This document shows positions 48,448 to 61,074 of a stretch of 64,000 bases of DNA, in pieces; the first letter of the stretch is position 1; every line of letters begins with the position of its first letter. The notes beneath the pieces were generated by a model. The model did not search any database. It had not been told where the DNA came from and saw nothing but the letters and a program-made list of their open reading frames with translations. The stretch spans positions 1 to 64,000 of the forward strand of contig JALRME010000046.1 in assembly GCA_026120035.1 (NCBI GenBank). Direction: 5' to 3'. This stretch comes from Coleophoma eucalyptorum. Its lineage: Eukaryota > Ascomycota > Leotiomycetes > Helotiales > Dermateaceae. Both the position numbers and the translations under genes were made by a program.

Positions 48448-49512
48448 ATGGCGACTCACGCAGTTGTTCATAATGAAGCAAACGATTCTATCTTGGTGAG
48501 TTAAACGCATAATCCATCATCAAACCACCAAAACAAGCATTCAAAGAGCTTCAACTAACCCAACATGTCAAATATTCAGATTGGGATGCGAGATGGTCTA
48601 AGTGGGCAATTCAAGCTCCGGAGTCGTAATGAAGCCACAGTATCTGTCTTCGACTCCAACTTCCTCGTAGGTGACGGTATCTGGGAGGGTGTCCGCGTCA
48701 ACAAGGGCCGCGTGCAGTTCTCCAAAGCACACTTAGATCGGCTGTATCAGTCAGCCAAAGCCATGGCTATGGATCTAGGGCTCTCCAAACCCGAGCTTCT
48801 GACCCTCATCCACCAAACTATCGACGCAAACCACATGCAAGACTCTGAAGGTATCCATATTCGGCTGGTAGTCAGCCGTGGGCTTAAATCAACGCCCTAT
48901 CAAAACCCGCGAGTCAATCTGGGCCTGCCGCTCATCGTCATCATCCCAGAATACAAGGTCGCTGATCCAGCGGCAAAGGAGCGTGGACTGAGACTCGTGA
49001 CATCTCATATTCGTCGGGGAACCCCAGATGTCAAGGACGAAATGTGGAACCACATTTCCAAGGCGACAGACATCCAAGCTTGTATTGGTGCAAATGTCGT
49101 CGGCGCGGATGAGGCGCTGATGTTGGATGTGAATGGCTTTGTGAAGACGTGCAACTCGACGAACTTTTTTATTGTCCGGGATGGTGTTGTTTGGGCACCG
49201 ACGCGAGCGTATCAGATGCAGGGTATCACGAGAGCAAAAACGATTCAGCTGTGCCGAGATAATGGGATTCCAATTGAGGAGACTGATTTTACTCTCACAG
49301 AAACGTATGGTGCTGATGAAGCATTCTGTACCGGCACTTTCCCCAGTCACATCCCGGTTGTGGAGGTAGATGGTCGCAAGATCAGTGACGGTATGGGCCC
49401 TGTCACGAGAAAAATTGCCGATTTGTACAAGAAGGTCGTGGAGAAAGACGCAGCACGATCGAGGGAAGAAATGATGGCTGAATTAGGCCCTACAATAAAA
49501 TCCAAGATCTAG
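48448..49512 (+). CDS. Class IV (branched-chain/D-amino-acid-type) PLP aminotransferase
   Basis: Exon 1 (48448-48495) encodes MATHAVVHNEANDSIL. An 84-nt intron (GTGAGT...TTCAG) joins exon 2 at 48580, total 326 residues. The fold-type IV landmarks are NFLVGDGIWEGVRV, HLDRLYQSAK, IHIRLVVSRG, and the likely Schiff-base Lys177 in HISKATDIQA. ADEALMLDVNGFVKTCNSTN is the segment that usually reads E-G-x-x-S/T-N. Here the usual Glu-Gly is replaced by Lys-Thr-Cys, so substrate selection may differ. It is probably a cytosolic amine/amino-acid transaminase. The class also contains R-selective amine transaminases used in fungal metabolite clusters. Confidence 0.87.
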
Positions 49513-49636
49513 AAAGTACTAATAAAACAAAATTTGACGCTTAATGCCAGCTGGTGCGTCTACTGAAAACGATATCTGCTAGTAAATTTATTGTTGTGGC
49601 TTTAAATCTGTTCAAATCATAGATATGTATCCTTTT

Positions 49637-51824
49637 TCAAGAACTAAGGGGCTCATAATGCATCTGAAACAGTTGTTCATCGAAATCCCAGTCGAACGTC
49701 CCACTCGCGGCGTTTGTAAAGACCTCATTGAAGCAATCATCCATCCACTCTGATCTAGTCGGGTCACTGTCAAAGGTGGAAAAGAGCTTTGCCAAGCTTC
49801 GTGAGCGACACTTTTCCAACGTAACCTCCTTCACAAGACTGTAGAATCGAATGTGTCTCTGAGAAGTGGAGGTCTGTACCCGCCCACTAATGTGCTGTAA
49901 AATATGCGCGCAGCTATTTGCAATTTGCTCAATGATCTGATCTTCAAATGATTGCGTACGCCTATAGCTATCAAAACACAGAACTTGTTATCATGAGGAA
50001 GTGCAACTTACCACGTGCAATATAACCAGGCAAGCCCAGTTACCAAAACATCGTGAAACGTCCGCCAGGAAAGTGATAACTGTTTGCGCTCAATCAGAAA
50101 ATTCCATGCTTCTATAGCTGCCTTGGAAGCTTCTACACATGCTTCGAGTGCTTGTTCATTGGGACTAGGAAAGGATGGAGAGGGCCGGTTGAGGAGTAGA
50201 ATCATAAGACATAGCTCAATTTGCATCTCCAGAGACTCGCGTGAATCTGGAAGAGCGCACTTATCTAAGATAGAATGCCATCTTGCTAGTCGCTCCCGTA
50301 AGCTATCAGCCATGACTGCTGTGTCAGAAATAGAAGGATGGCTACCAGCTGGAGGACGAGCGATGTAAATAGACTCAAGGATATCGCCTCCAATCCTACG
50401 CAGCCGGAAGATGTGTATCGCGCAAAGAAAACGAACTTTATCAAATGTAGGAGACATTTTCGCTTCTGCAGAACTTAGACTATCATCTCTAGTCTCGCTT
50501 GGAAATGGGGCATCAATGGCATGGTTTCGAATCGAGAGAACTCTACCAGTGGATACGGCAACCATCCTAAACATTATTAGTCAGAAACACAATGATTTTG
50601 AAAATATTAGAGGAACACATTACCTCTCTAAGCTGTAGGTACACCACCATAGTCTGTTCCTCAACTCATGCTCAACGGTGCTGAAGTCCCACCTAGGATT
50701 ATTCCGATGACAACCAAGCTCGATAGCCAAGCTCATGGCAAAGCGGCTAATCTGCCATAGAGTACAATTGTCCGCAGAGCTAGAGACTTTGGTCATCCAC
50801 ACAGCCAACAGTAATGTCGCCTGTAAGCTCTGTAGGTTATTATACCCAGCAATCTGGTCATAGAACCGCATGGCCGTAGCATGATACTCTCGTGGTGTAT
50901 AAAAATCAAACAAACTAGCATATTCGTCGTCGCCAATGGCCTCATAAGAGCCAAGCGCAAGAACCATGAAGATGACAAACTTTTGAAAGGCATCACATGT
51001 CTGCGGTGTGGCGAAGATTTGCTGGATCCCGCTTCGCAAATACGGTAAGTGGAACGTGGGCCACCAAATGTGAACGCGGGTAATGTATGTTGACAAGAGA
51101 AACAGCGCAATCCCTTTGGCTGGTAGAGAAGCTGCTGAGACGGTAAGATCTAAATTAATTGTGTCACCAGTCAAGAGACCGAGATGACTGCTGCTGTCGA
51201 CAGATAGACCAAGCTGTTTGAAGAAAATCCGAGCAAAGCTTGTACCAGCCGCACTACCAACTTTCAGAAATTCACATATTAGCTCCTTTGGTTTAAACAT
51301 ACATAAAGACATCATAAGACAATAAAGAAAATAGTAGGGATTTTTCGTATTTACCATATTTCTCAGCTGGCTCATTCGTTGTTCCTAATGCCAGATTTCC
51401 CACTTCTTCCGCAATACCTTCTACATGATCTGTATGTGAAGCCAAAGATGCGGCTGGAATAGAATCATAACCCGCTACAATTGTATTTACTGGTGCGATT
51501 GACAAATTTGCCGAAGAAAGACCCGTGGATGAAGCCTTGAGTGATTCTTCTAGCTGGCGGATTCTTTCCTGCAATTTAGAAACGGTTCCGTAGGAATAGC
51601 TCACATGATCTATAATGTCGCAGGCTACGTTGTGTTTAATGCAAGGCTCACACCTTGGTACTCTACTATCACACTATTATATAAAAATCCTTGTCAGCAG
51701 GCTCTCATTGATATCATTGTGGTGAGGAGTGAGTCACGGTTTTGTTTACCTTAACTTTTCTAGTACGGCATCTCGTGCATGCACGAATTGAGCTGGGGAG
51801 AATTGCCAAAGCCTCTTGGTCCAT
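49637..51824 (-). CDS. Zn2Cys6 transcription factor
   Basis: Exon 1 (51824-51750, 25 codons) starts MDQEALAILPSS and brings ACTRCRTRKVK to a GTAAAC donor. Exon 2 continues CDSRVPRCEPCIKHNVAC, so the six cysteines are at 16, 19, 26, 33, 36 and 43 with perfect spacing. A short coiled-coil (KLQERIRQLEESL) follows, as in Gal4-like dimerisers. The fungal-specific middle domain starts at HIWWPTFHLPYLRSG and contains ALGSYEAIG and ELGCHRNNPRWD. C-terminal exons end with FDWDFDEQLFQMHYEP, an acidic/aromatic activation-type tail. It may regulate the adjacent aminotransferase. Confidence 0.86.
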
Positions 51825-52753
51825 TGGAGAGGGTTCACATAATGTGGTACGTGATATCTCCTTATTCGTTCTTCGTAAGCAAAGGTCCTATTGTGATTGG
51901 TAAATGTGGTGCTAATTGTTCGGGTGTCAATGGTCAACTCAGGATTGTGTGAGGTCAGGTGATCAGTCTCGGCTGGAAGAATTTATTATGATCGGTCTGT
52001 TCGACGACAGTTAACGAGGCCGATACGCGCGGTCAGACCATAGACAAAAAGAATCCATGACAGAGAACTTAGCCATACATAGTGCAGCAGTCCTCTATAA
52101 TATCGATTATTCTGTCTCTCAGGGACTGTACATGAAATTAGCTAGGCCTCTATCGTTTACTATGTAAGTTTGTAATATTCTGACGGTAGATCAGCCCCTG
52201 CCCCCTCCCTGCCTTGTACCTCAAGGAGTTTTGGAAATAACTTCATAGGACTTACTGTAACGGGTGATATAGATTAGGGATTTATTCATTCTAAGACTAC
52301 TGTATATTCTAGTTTCGACGCAACATTTCCTCTGCAGAGACTTGTATGCAACCATCGTCAAGAACAGGGCGGAGAGGGGGTATGTGGATACGCGTATTTG
52401 GCGATCGTTGTTCTAAACGACATGGGAGATCTCGGGTTCTGTGACTTCATATAATATGTACGACGTCAAAATTTTCAGTCATTGGGAAGTCGGTCTCGTC
52501 CTGTTTCGGAGCCAAGATTGTTTCAATACGTAATTCATTGCGACCACGTTCTCCAACAAGACAGCCCATAAATAGAGGCACTTGAGGGCCGCATAGATAT
52601 CCTTTCTATTTCGGCTATGCTACACTTTTAGCACTGTAAAGATCGATTAGAAGAATGAAAAAGGCCTAGTAAAATGGAAAACAGATTTGGCTTTATTATA
52701 ACTATAAATAAACGAGTGGTTGTGAAAACTAGTACTAGTAGCTACCTAGTTAG
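51825..52753. other. Intergenic
   Basis: About 930 bp upstream of the Zn2Cys6 gene and downstream of the NACHT gene. No open frame of note and no repeat seen. Confidence 0.5.
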
Positions 52754-55700
52754 TCAATGTCTATATGCTTCGTCCGTTGTGAGAGAACTTGGATTTGACA
52801 ATTCGGTGACAGGGATATTAACATGAGATAAAGTTGTTACAGAAGATGCTCTCATCTCTTGGAGATTACTTTGCCAAACTTCAAGAAGGCCAAGTATATG
52901 GTGTTGTCGCTGGGGCTGAAAGAACAGACGCCAATATATGGAGGTTGGCGTCTGATAACCGATTTCTTTTGTCCATCGTTTCTCCAGGACGATCTCCCCA
53001 TACTGGCGACTTTTGTGAGCTGCATCCATAATTTTCTCGCTTGCAACAACTTCGCCTTGCTTACTCGAGAGGAAACGAAGTATTGCCAACCCTTGCCACC
53101 AATTCCTGACTACATTCTTTATCACTTCCTCAGTGATCTGGAGACTACCTTGCTTTTCCCAGAGAAACTGAAGGATCTGTAGCCCCATTTCCCAGTTCCC
53201 AGCAGCAGAAAGTATTACACTTTCAGTGATTGGTAGATTTTCTTGCTTACTCGAAAGGAAACGTAGAATCTGCAGCCCTTTCTTCCAGTTTCCAGCAGCG
53301 CGTTCTACCATAGCTTCAGTGATCTCGAAATTTGCCTGCTTCTGTGAGAGGAATTGGAGGATCTGCGGCCCGCTTTCCTCATTCTCGCAGGCAGCCTCAA
53401 GAATGTCGCTGCTAATCTGTAGGCTATTTTGCTTCCTGCAGAGAAACTGGACGGCTGGCACTCCCCGCTTTAGGTTTCTAACAGTAGTCTTCAATACATC
53501 CCTAGTAATATAGAGGTTGTTTTGCTGCTCGTAAAGGAACTTGAGGACCTGAAACCCTTGCAGTTTATTTGACATGGCAGCCTTGAGAACAGGCTCTGTA
53601 AAATACAGGTTGTCTTGTTTCTTCCATAAGAATTGAAGAACTTGCACTGCCTGCTCTGTATTGGACGCGGCAGCTTGGAGGATCCTCTCCGTGATTTGTA
53701 GATTATCTTGCTTTTCCCAGAGAAAGTTCAGTATATGGACTCCCTGCTGCTTATTCGATACGGCAGCCTGAAGGATATTGTCTGTAATCTGAAGGTTTTC
53801 TTGTATCTTCCATAAAAGTTGGAGCACCTGTACACTTTGCCATTCATTTAAAACAGCAGCTTCTAACATACTTTCCGTTATATGGAGACCTTCTTGCTTA
53901 AGCCAGAAGAAATGAAAGATCCGTACTCCTTGCGTCCAGTTCCATGTCGCAGCTGTTAGTACGTCTTCTGTGATATGAATATTCTCTTGTTTTGTCCAGA
54001 GATATTGAAGAACTTGTAGCCCCCGTGACTCATTTAGCGCGGCAGCTTTTAAGATACCTTCTGTAATCTTGAGGTTGCATTGATTTGTCCATAAAAACCG
54101 GAGGATCTGAACTGCATGTAGCTCATTTGATGCAGCACCCTCAAGCATAGCTTGTGTGGCCTTATTACCATCACGCTGTTTCCAGAGAAACTGGAGGATC
54201 CGTAACCCTTGCCGTCCTTCATTTAATATCACAATCTCGAGAACTTTATCTGTGACCTTAAGATTTTCTTGCTGGTTCCAAAGGAATTTAAGCATCTGTA
54301 ACCCCTGCTGTCCGTTATTTGAGACAGCAGCTTCGAGAACAGTTTCTGTAACCTTAAGATCATCTTGTTGCTTCCATAGAAACTGAAGGATCTGTAACGC
54401 CTGCTCTCCTCTATTTGACACTGTCTCCTCAAGAACAGCTTCCGTAACCTTGAGATATCTTTTCTGGTTCCAAAGGAATTGGAGCACCTGTAACCCCTGC
54501 TGTCCTTCATTTGATACAGCAGCTTTGAGGACAGTCTCTGTAACCTTAAGATCTTCTTGTTGCTTCCACAGAAACTGAATAATCTGTAACCCCTGCTGTC
54601 CTTCATTTGATACAGCGGCTTCGAGGATGGTTTCTGTCACCTTTAGATTTTCTTGTTGCTTCCACAGAAACTGAATAATCTGTAATCCTTGATGTCCTTC
54701 ATTTGATACAGCAGCTTCGAGAACAGTTTCTGTAATCAGAAGGTCCTCTTGTTGCTTCCATAGAAACTGAAGGATCTGTAATGCCTGCTTTCCCTTATTT
54801 GATACCGTCTCCTGGAGAACAGTTTCTGTAACATTAGGATCTTCTTGCTGGTTCCAAATGAACTGGAGCACCTGTAACCCCTGTCGTCCCTCATTTGATA
54901 CAGCAGCCTCGAGGATGTTTTCTGCGACCTTTAGACCATCCTGCTTCCTCCACAGAAAGTGGAGGATCTGTAACGCATTGTTCCCATTTGCCACAGCAGC
55001 CTCGATGACACCTTCTGTGGCTCTCAAGCCTTCTTGCTTCATGTAGAGGAACTGAAGAATCTGCAACGCCTGTTCCCCGTAATTTGAGGCACCAGCCACA
55101 AAAACGGCTTCTGTAGCCTCAAGATCTTCTTGTTCCCTCCAGAGGAACTGTAATAACTGTAATCCATAATTTAAATTTATTGCAGCAGCTTCAAGAATGC
55201 CCTCTGTGATTTTAATATCTTCTTGCTGCCTCCAAAGAAACTGGACGATTTGTAATGGCCGACATAGGTTATTTGACACTGCCGCGTTGAGAACAGCCTC
55301 CGTGACTTCAAGGCCATCTTGCTGCCGCCAGAGGAACTGGAGCACTTGCAACGGATAGTAAGTATTTGATACAGCAGCCACAAGAACAGATTCCGTGACT
55401 TCAAGGCCGCGTTGCTGCTTCCAGAGAAAATAAAGGATCGGTAGCACTTCCATCCCCCCATTTATGACGGCAGCCTCAAGAATAGTTTCTGTGACCCTGA
55501 GACCTTCTTGCTTTCTCCAAAGGAATTGAAGGGCTTGTAGCTCCAGATATGGATTTGATACAGCAGCCTCAAGAACAGTTTCTGTGACCTCAAGGTCTTC
55601 TTGCTGTCTCCAAAGAAACTGGAGGACGCTTAACATCTTTGGTCCTTCAGTTGACACCACAGCTTCGAGAACGGCATCCGTGACCTGAAGATCATCTTGC

Positions 55701-58700
55701 TGACGCCAAAGGAACTGAAGGACTTGTAATGGCTGAGTTCTATTTGACGCAGCAGCCTTGAGAATAGCTTCTGTAACATTAAGATCCTCTTGTTTGCTCC
55801 ATAGAAATTGTAGGATCTGCAATCCATATTCTCCGTTGTTCGCAGCCCTCTTTAACATATCTTCAGTCACTTTAAGTTCTCCTTGCTGCCAGAGGAACCA
55901 AATTACCTGTAGATATCCTTGCCTGTCGAAAGGCCTGTTGAAAGAAGATATAGCAGCGTTAAAAATAGCTTCTGTAACCTTAAGATCTTTTTGCTGCCTC
56001 CAGAGGAACTGGAGGAACTGCAAGCTCTGTTTTCCTTCAGTTATAGCAGCCATTAAAATAGCTTGTGTGATTTCAATATCTTGTTGCTTTCTCAAGAGCA
56101 ACCGGAGTACCAATAGTCCTTGACTATGGTTCATTGCAGCGGCCTTTAGCACCTCTTCGTCAATGGCGAAAGGCCAATTGTAAAAGCTAAATGTGACAAG
56201 TGCATCAAGACAATAAGATCTGGCAGCTTCTAGTACCATATCTCTTTCAACTACCATATCGAACCCCGAGTCCTGTAATAGCTGTAACATTTGCGCAGCT
56301 CCGTCATACCGTTTAGCAGCAAACCCGTACATTTGTAGGCTGAAGGAGTGCTTTGGAAATTGATGTAACAATTTCGATACAATATTCAAATCGTCCTCGC
56401 CATATCTCCCAGAGATCACTTGGTAGATCATGGCTTGATTAACCATGTTATGGTCGCAAAATCTGACCAATCTATCAAACATGTCATGATCTATACGCGG
56501 TGCTACGCCGAACCCATACAGTTCCATGCGGATATCAACACATTTGCCCTCCTGCAGCAATGGCCTCAAACACTGGAAATTGCCCAGATGTATTGAAATC
56601 TCGCAGAATATCGTTGTTAATAATGGTTGGCTAGACCACGTAGCTCCATTGTGCTGCAAGAGGATTTCCATTAACTCAAATGCATGCGCTTTGTTATATA
56701 CGCACGATGTGGTAATTTCTTCTGTCAGAGAGTCACCCTGAAAGAGCTCTAAAAGTAAAGGCATGAGTAGCATCCCACTGCCTTTGTTTCCGCTTGCTGC
56801 CAGAACCGCGTTTGTTGAAATGTCCACATCTGAATCGCAAAGAAGGAGATATTTTACTATTTCGTAGCCATAACTTTCATTCTGCGCTGCAATTTCGATT
56901 GTTGCTGGTGTAATCCTAAGGCTTGGGATTTTCTCAAAAATCATCTCCACCATTTCTAATCCGCAAAACACATTTGCAACAACGCTTTCCAGATATTCTT
57001 GTAGTATCTCAGGTACATCTATATATTCAAGATAGACGCGAAGCACTTCTGGGTTTCGGAATGACGTAACGTGCCACAATCCATCTTGCAGTAGAAAATT
57101 ACCCAGTGAAGAGCTCATAGCGTCCTTCAGTATAGCTGGTTCAATATTTTGATTGCCAACCATAGCTTCCGCAAGCAAAATATTTTTGGTAGAAATCTCG
57201 TCTTTTCTTAACTCATGAAAGATTTTAAGTAGCTCATTGGCGTTAGTCAAGTTGTTTATGGCGTTTTGTAAAACTGTATCGCTAAGCGCCAACTTGTTTG
57301 ACAACCCAAGCAGTTTCCTCACGATCCTTATATCAAGTTCGCCATTGGTTATCACAGATTCCAAGGCAGCATCAGTAACACCTGGGAAATGATCCAAAAC
57401 AACAGTCACAATTTCGCTGCCAAATTTGAAATTATTCGCTGCCGCAATGATGATTTCATCAACCGTTTGGACTTCAATGTTGTAGGTCAAGAGCATATGT
57501 ATCAGCTCTAGTCCATTCTTTACATTCCGTGCAGCGGCCACCAAGATATTCTGTGTGATCTTGGCTGATTTAAAGGTATCGAGAAGGATCTCAAATGTTC
57601 TAATGCTACCGTATGTCGCACAAGTTATGATTATGTCTTCGTCTGGTTCCCAACAGGGATAGTGTGTCATTATGAGCTTCAAAATACCACTGCCTGTTTC
57701 GTGGTTGCGGACTGCAGCTTCCATAATCTGGCGACCCATTTCCGGAGGATCAAAGTTCTCAAATAAGAATTGCAAGATAGACAGACCCTGCTTATCATTC
57801 GATGCTGCAGCAGCATACACCTCCTCGGTAACTGCGCGAAGCCCTGGTAACAGTAATCGTAGAATTTTATAGCCATGATCGCGATTGCATGCTGCGACCA
57901 AGATCAGACTTTCCTTCCAACAATCTGTCTTGCTCATTGGACCAGTGAGGCGGTTTTGAAGCCGAATAAAAGTTGTCGCATTACAATGCAGGGCGGCGCC
58001 CTCAAGGATACCATAGGTAATATGGTTTTCAGTGGACACATCAAGTAGCCATGATACAAAAGAGTCTTTTCCAGTTCTTACAGCTGCATGTGTTTGTAGA
58101 GATCGAACGTAGACTGAGTTATTGTTTGGAACCCTTATTTCTATCATTTGTTGAATGCTGAAATGTTCATGCCGAATTGCAATATATAGAGGCTGCAGTC
58201 TAGAAATTGACGTGCGTACGGTGAAGTCTTCGCCCCTATCCAACATTTTCTTTACAATCTCAGAGAAGCCAAAAGCGCATGCAACCAATGCCCGGCTAGG
58301 TGGATAGGTCTCATATTCGTTTTTACTGTCCCATAATTTGTCTTGAAGATCCTTGGCATCAGGCGCTCTTAAATCAAGGTCCATTCTTCCGAAAGAACGA
58401 ATAGAGTATTCTTCCCATTGAGCAAACTCACGTGCTGTGCTCTGGTCTCCTAAGAGGAATTTGTAAAGCACAGATTCAAGTTGCACAGTCAGAATACCAA
58501 GCACTTGATCACCCCCAGCGAGACTGCAGTGATGTGGCCAGTAGACATATGCGTAGTCCCTGAATGTTTTGTTGGCCCGGTTCGTCGTAGACTGCTGCTG
58601 TCTGGGAGTGCGTGATAAACAATTTTGAAGGCACATATAAGCTACTACTCGATGTTGTAGCGGTTTCGGCCAGTCTTTTCGTTCATCTTCAAAATAGTTC

Positions 58701-61074
58701 GTTACTGAAAGATGGAAGATCCGAAATTGGTCAAGGTCTTCGTCATACTTGATAAAATTGCAGCAAATATCTATGACCTCTTCCTTAGTATTGATATCAC
58801 AACGAGAGGAACCAACATTTAGAGCCTGGATGAATTCCGCTGCCGATAATGGTTGTTTTGCACATAATAGCCATGCAATTGCTTTGTGTGCAAGTATCCG
58901 ACTTGAAATGCCCTGCGAAAGGAGCCGCGCATAGATAATATCATAACTGGCATGAAGGCCCTTTGGGAGCCTCTCTAGTTGAGCGTACATGTCTCCCTCT
59001 ACCTTATTCACATTCGTATCAAACAATGCCTGTAGCTGCAGGCTAACCCAGCGGAATCTTAGAAATGGTGAGTAAAACTTGACAACTGTACAGCTCGAAA
59101 CACTTACATTCCATCGGCTTTGTCAACCAGTTTCTCTCGTATTGCAATGCGAAGTTTTGGCGATATGGACCTTACTTGTGTCTCCTTCACTAGTTGCTCA
59201 TCAATATACTTCCCGATATCTGCTTTGTTGTCCTGGGCGCAAATCCAGAGATCAGGGTGATCCGAGAAGGCAGCCTTAATATCCATCTCGTCTCGACTAG
59301 CAACAAAGATCTTTATGGTTTTGCCGGGTGAAGATGCTATAGTTTTCAGAGCTTGGAATAACGCTTCACGTTTACGGTCTTGGTCGCTACACTCATCAAG
59401 CCCATCAATAATTACGGTAGCTGAGTCAATATCCTTGAGCTCAACGATAAGTTCGACACATTCATCGATTTGAAGTAATCGTTCTTGGTCAGAATCGATC
59501 ATCTCCTGGTAGCGGCGTGCCACGGGTTCAAGCAACGGACTTGATTCAGTTGGTCGTGCTAGCTGCTTTGCTATCGAACGTAGTACATTATCTGGATCTC
59601 CCCGATCTGCTGCAGCAGAAATTCTCGAGCAGTAGAAATATGCAGTTGGTGGTGAACACTGAGCTGTTCCCTGTTCTTGGAGGAACAAATCTATGACTCT
59701 TGATCTGCACATACTCGATTAGCTTCAACTTTCCAATAAATTTTATTCTGATCAACTCACGTCAAAAAAGTCTTTCCTGAACCAGCTGTAAAAATTTAAA
59801 GTTAGAAAATATTCGATAGCATAAGTTATAAGAATTTAGAAAAAGTCCAGCTAATTGAGAAGAGGGCATACGTGAACCGTGCAGCCACAAAATTGCCGAT
59901 TCGGGCCGAGACTTCCAGTCCTCAAACTTCGCCGTTTTCAATAACCACTCACCAGATCCCTCGGATCTGAATCTGCGGTTATTAATATGGTGTTCTGAAT
60001 ATTGGGTGCGTGAAAGCCATCTCATAACTCGTCTTTTTTTGGCCACTGTTACACAATCAGCCCTCGAATCTAAAGAGATGACAGTTGCCATACTTGCAAG
60101 ATCATCAATGACATTTTGTACCTGTGGTGCAAGAAGTAACAAAGGCTCCTCGAAACTTAGTAGCATTTGCTTCATTTTGATCATATGTTCTTGTATAATA
60201 TCAGACTGGCTCGACATTTTCTGCAAGCTGTCTGAGGTCTCAACACCCCCTGCTTCTGGTAAGTATATATAATAACAAATTAAGACATTATTCGTACATT
60301 CAGCTTCAATCAGCGTGCAAATGACTTGGGCATCTGCATCTTTCTCTTTCAACTTGAGCTCAAGCTCTGAGCATTTATCTGTTCCAAGGGTGCTAATGAA
60401 AGCTCGGACTAGGACCTTAGTCAATAACACAGGATACAAGCCAAATGAACTCACATACTCACCGGCTGTTTGGCGTCCGAAAACTCTTGTTCCGTGTGAA
60501 AGAGCTTGCAGAACGAGAGTAAATAAAGCCGTGATAGAAGATTCAAGTTGTACGGCTGCCTGGCCTTGGGTGTTCCTCAGATACAGGGCAGTGACAATTC
60601 GATACCGTGCCAACAGTCTAGCAATCAATTCCATTAGGTTGATCAAAGACGCATGTGCTTGCATTCCATTAAGAGCTGACTATAACGCACAACTGAGTCA
60701 GCTGCATGAATTGTAAATGACTTGTGCCATACCTGTAAGACGAAACAGATTGCAGCCCATGGCAATGCCGCATGGACTGGATCGAACTGAACTGCAGCAG
60801 ATCCGACGGCTAGGAACTTATTAAGCCAGGTTGCAATCTTCTCAACTACGTCGCGAATGACTATCTTCCTGGACCCAATCGAGACAACTGTGCGTTTTCC
60901 ATTCGACCGGCGCAAGTGCTCCTGAACAAGGTCTTGGAGTTTTTCTAACTTAAAGGACTCGTCATTCGAGACATCCTCTAATACCTCGGTATCGGCGCGC
61001 GTTAATCTGGCGAATGCGGCTTGCCACAGCCTATTCTCCATCGTTGTTTGTATGATTTGTGGTCGCGAGTTCAT
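52754..61074 (-). CDS. Giant NACHT NLR-like receptor with C-terminal 31-32-residue repeats
   Basis: Five exons with consistent phases: 61074-60733, 60679-59872, 59785-59761, 59704-59108 and 59057-52754, total 2,691 residues. Residues 1 to about 300 match the N-terminal domain of NWD NACHT-NTPases (MENRLWQAAFARL, ALPWAAICFVL). Walker A is at 382-389 (GSPGSGKT), most of it on a 25-nt micro-exon. Walker B is at 488-497 (TVIIDGLDEC). A winged-helix-like segment (RLPKGLHASYDIIYARLL) follows to about 750. Then come degenerate repeats and about 33 regular repeats of 31-32 residues, consensus LQxLQFLWxQQ then VTExVLEAAVSN. A Ser/Thr-rich tail of about 80 residues closes it. By analogy with Podospora HET-E/HET-D-type proteins it should be a cytosolic STAND ATPase that switches on when the repeats detect a ligand. 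It is intact. Confidence 0.9.
53010..56135 (-). repeat. Intragenic array of about 33 coding repeats (~94 bp each)
   Basis: Each unit encodes one 31-32-residue repeat. Units between about 54220 and 54970 are the most alike, for example recurrent CTGTAACCCCTGCTGTCCTT on the plus strand. Units at both ends are more divergent. Unit length alternates between 93 and 96 bp. All changes keep the frame open over 3.1 kb. Older, weakly conserved repeats of the same kind extend to about 57950. Confidence 0.92.

Noticed and set aside
52834..58934. Many short plus-strand ORFs over the NACHT gene
   Set aside because: They repeat with the array period and are antisense shadows of the coding repeats.
52754..59057. 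Repeats as classical ankyrin or WD40
   Set aside because: No G-x-TPLH or GH-WD signatures; the unit length near 31-32 and helical pattern are only ankyrin-like.
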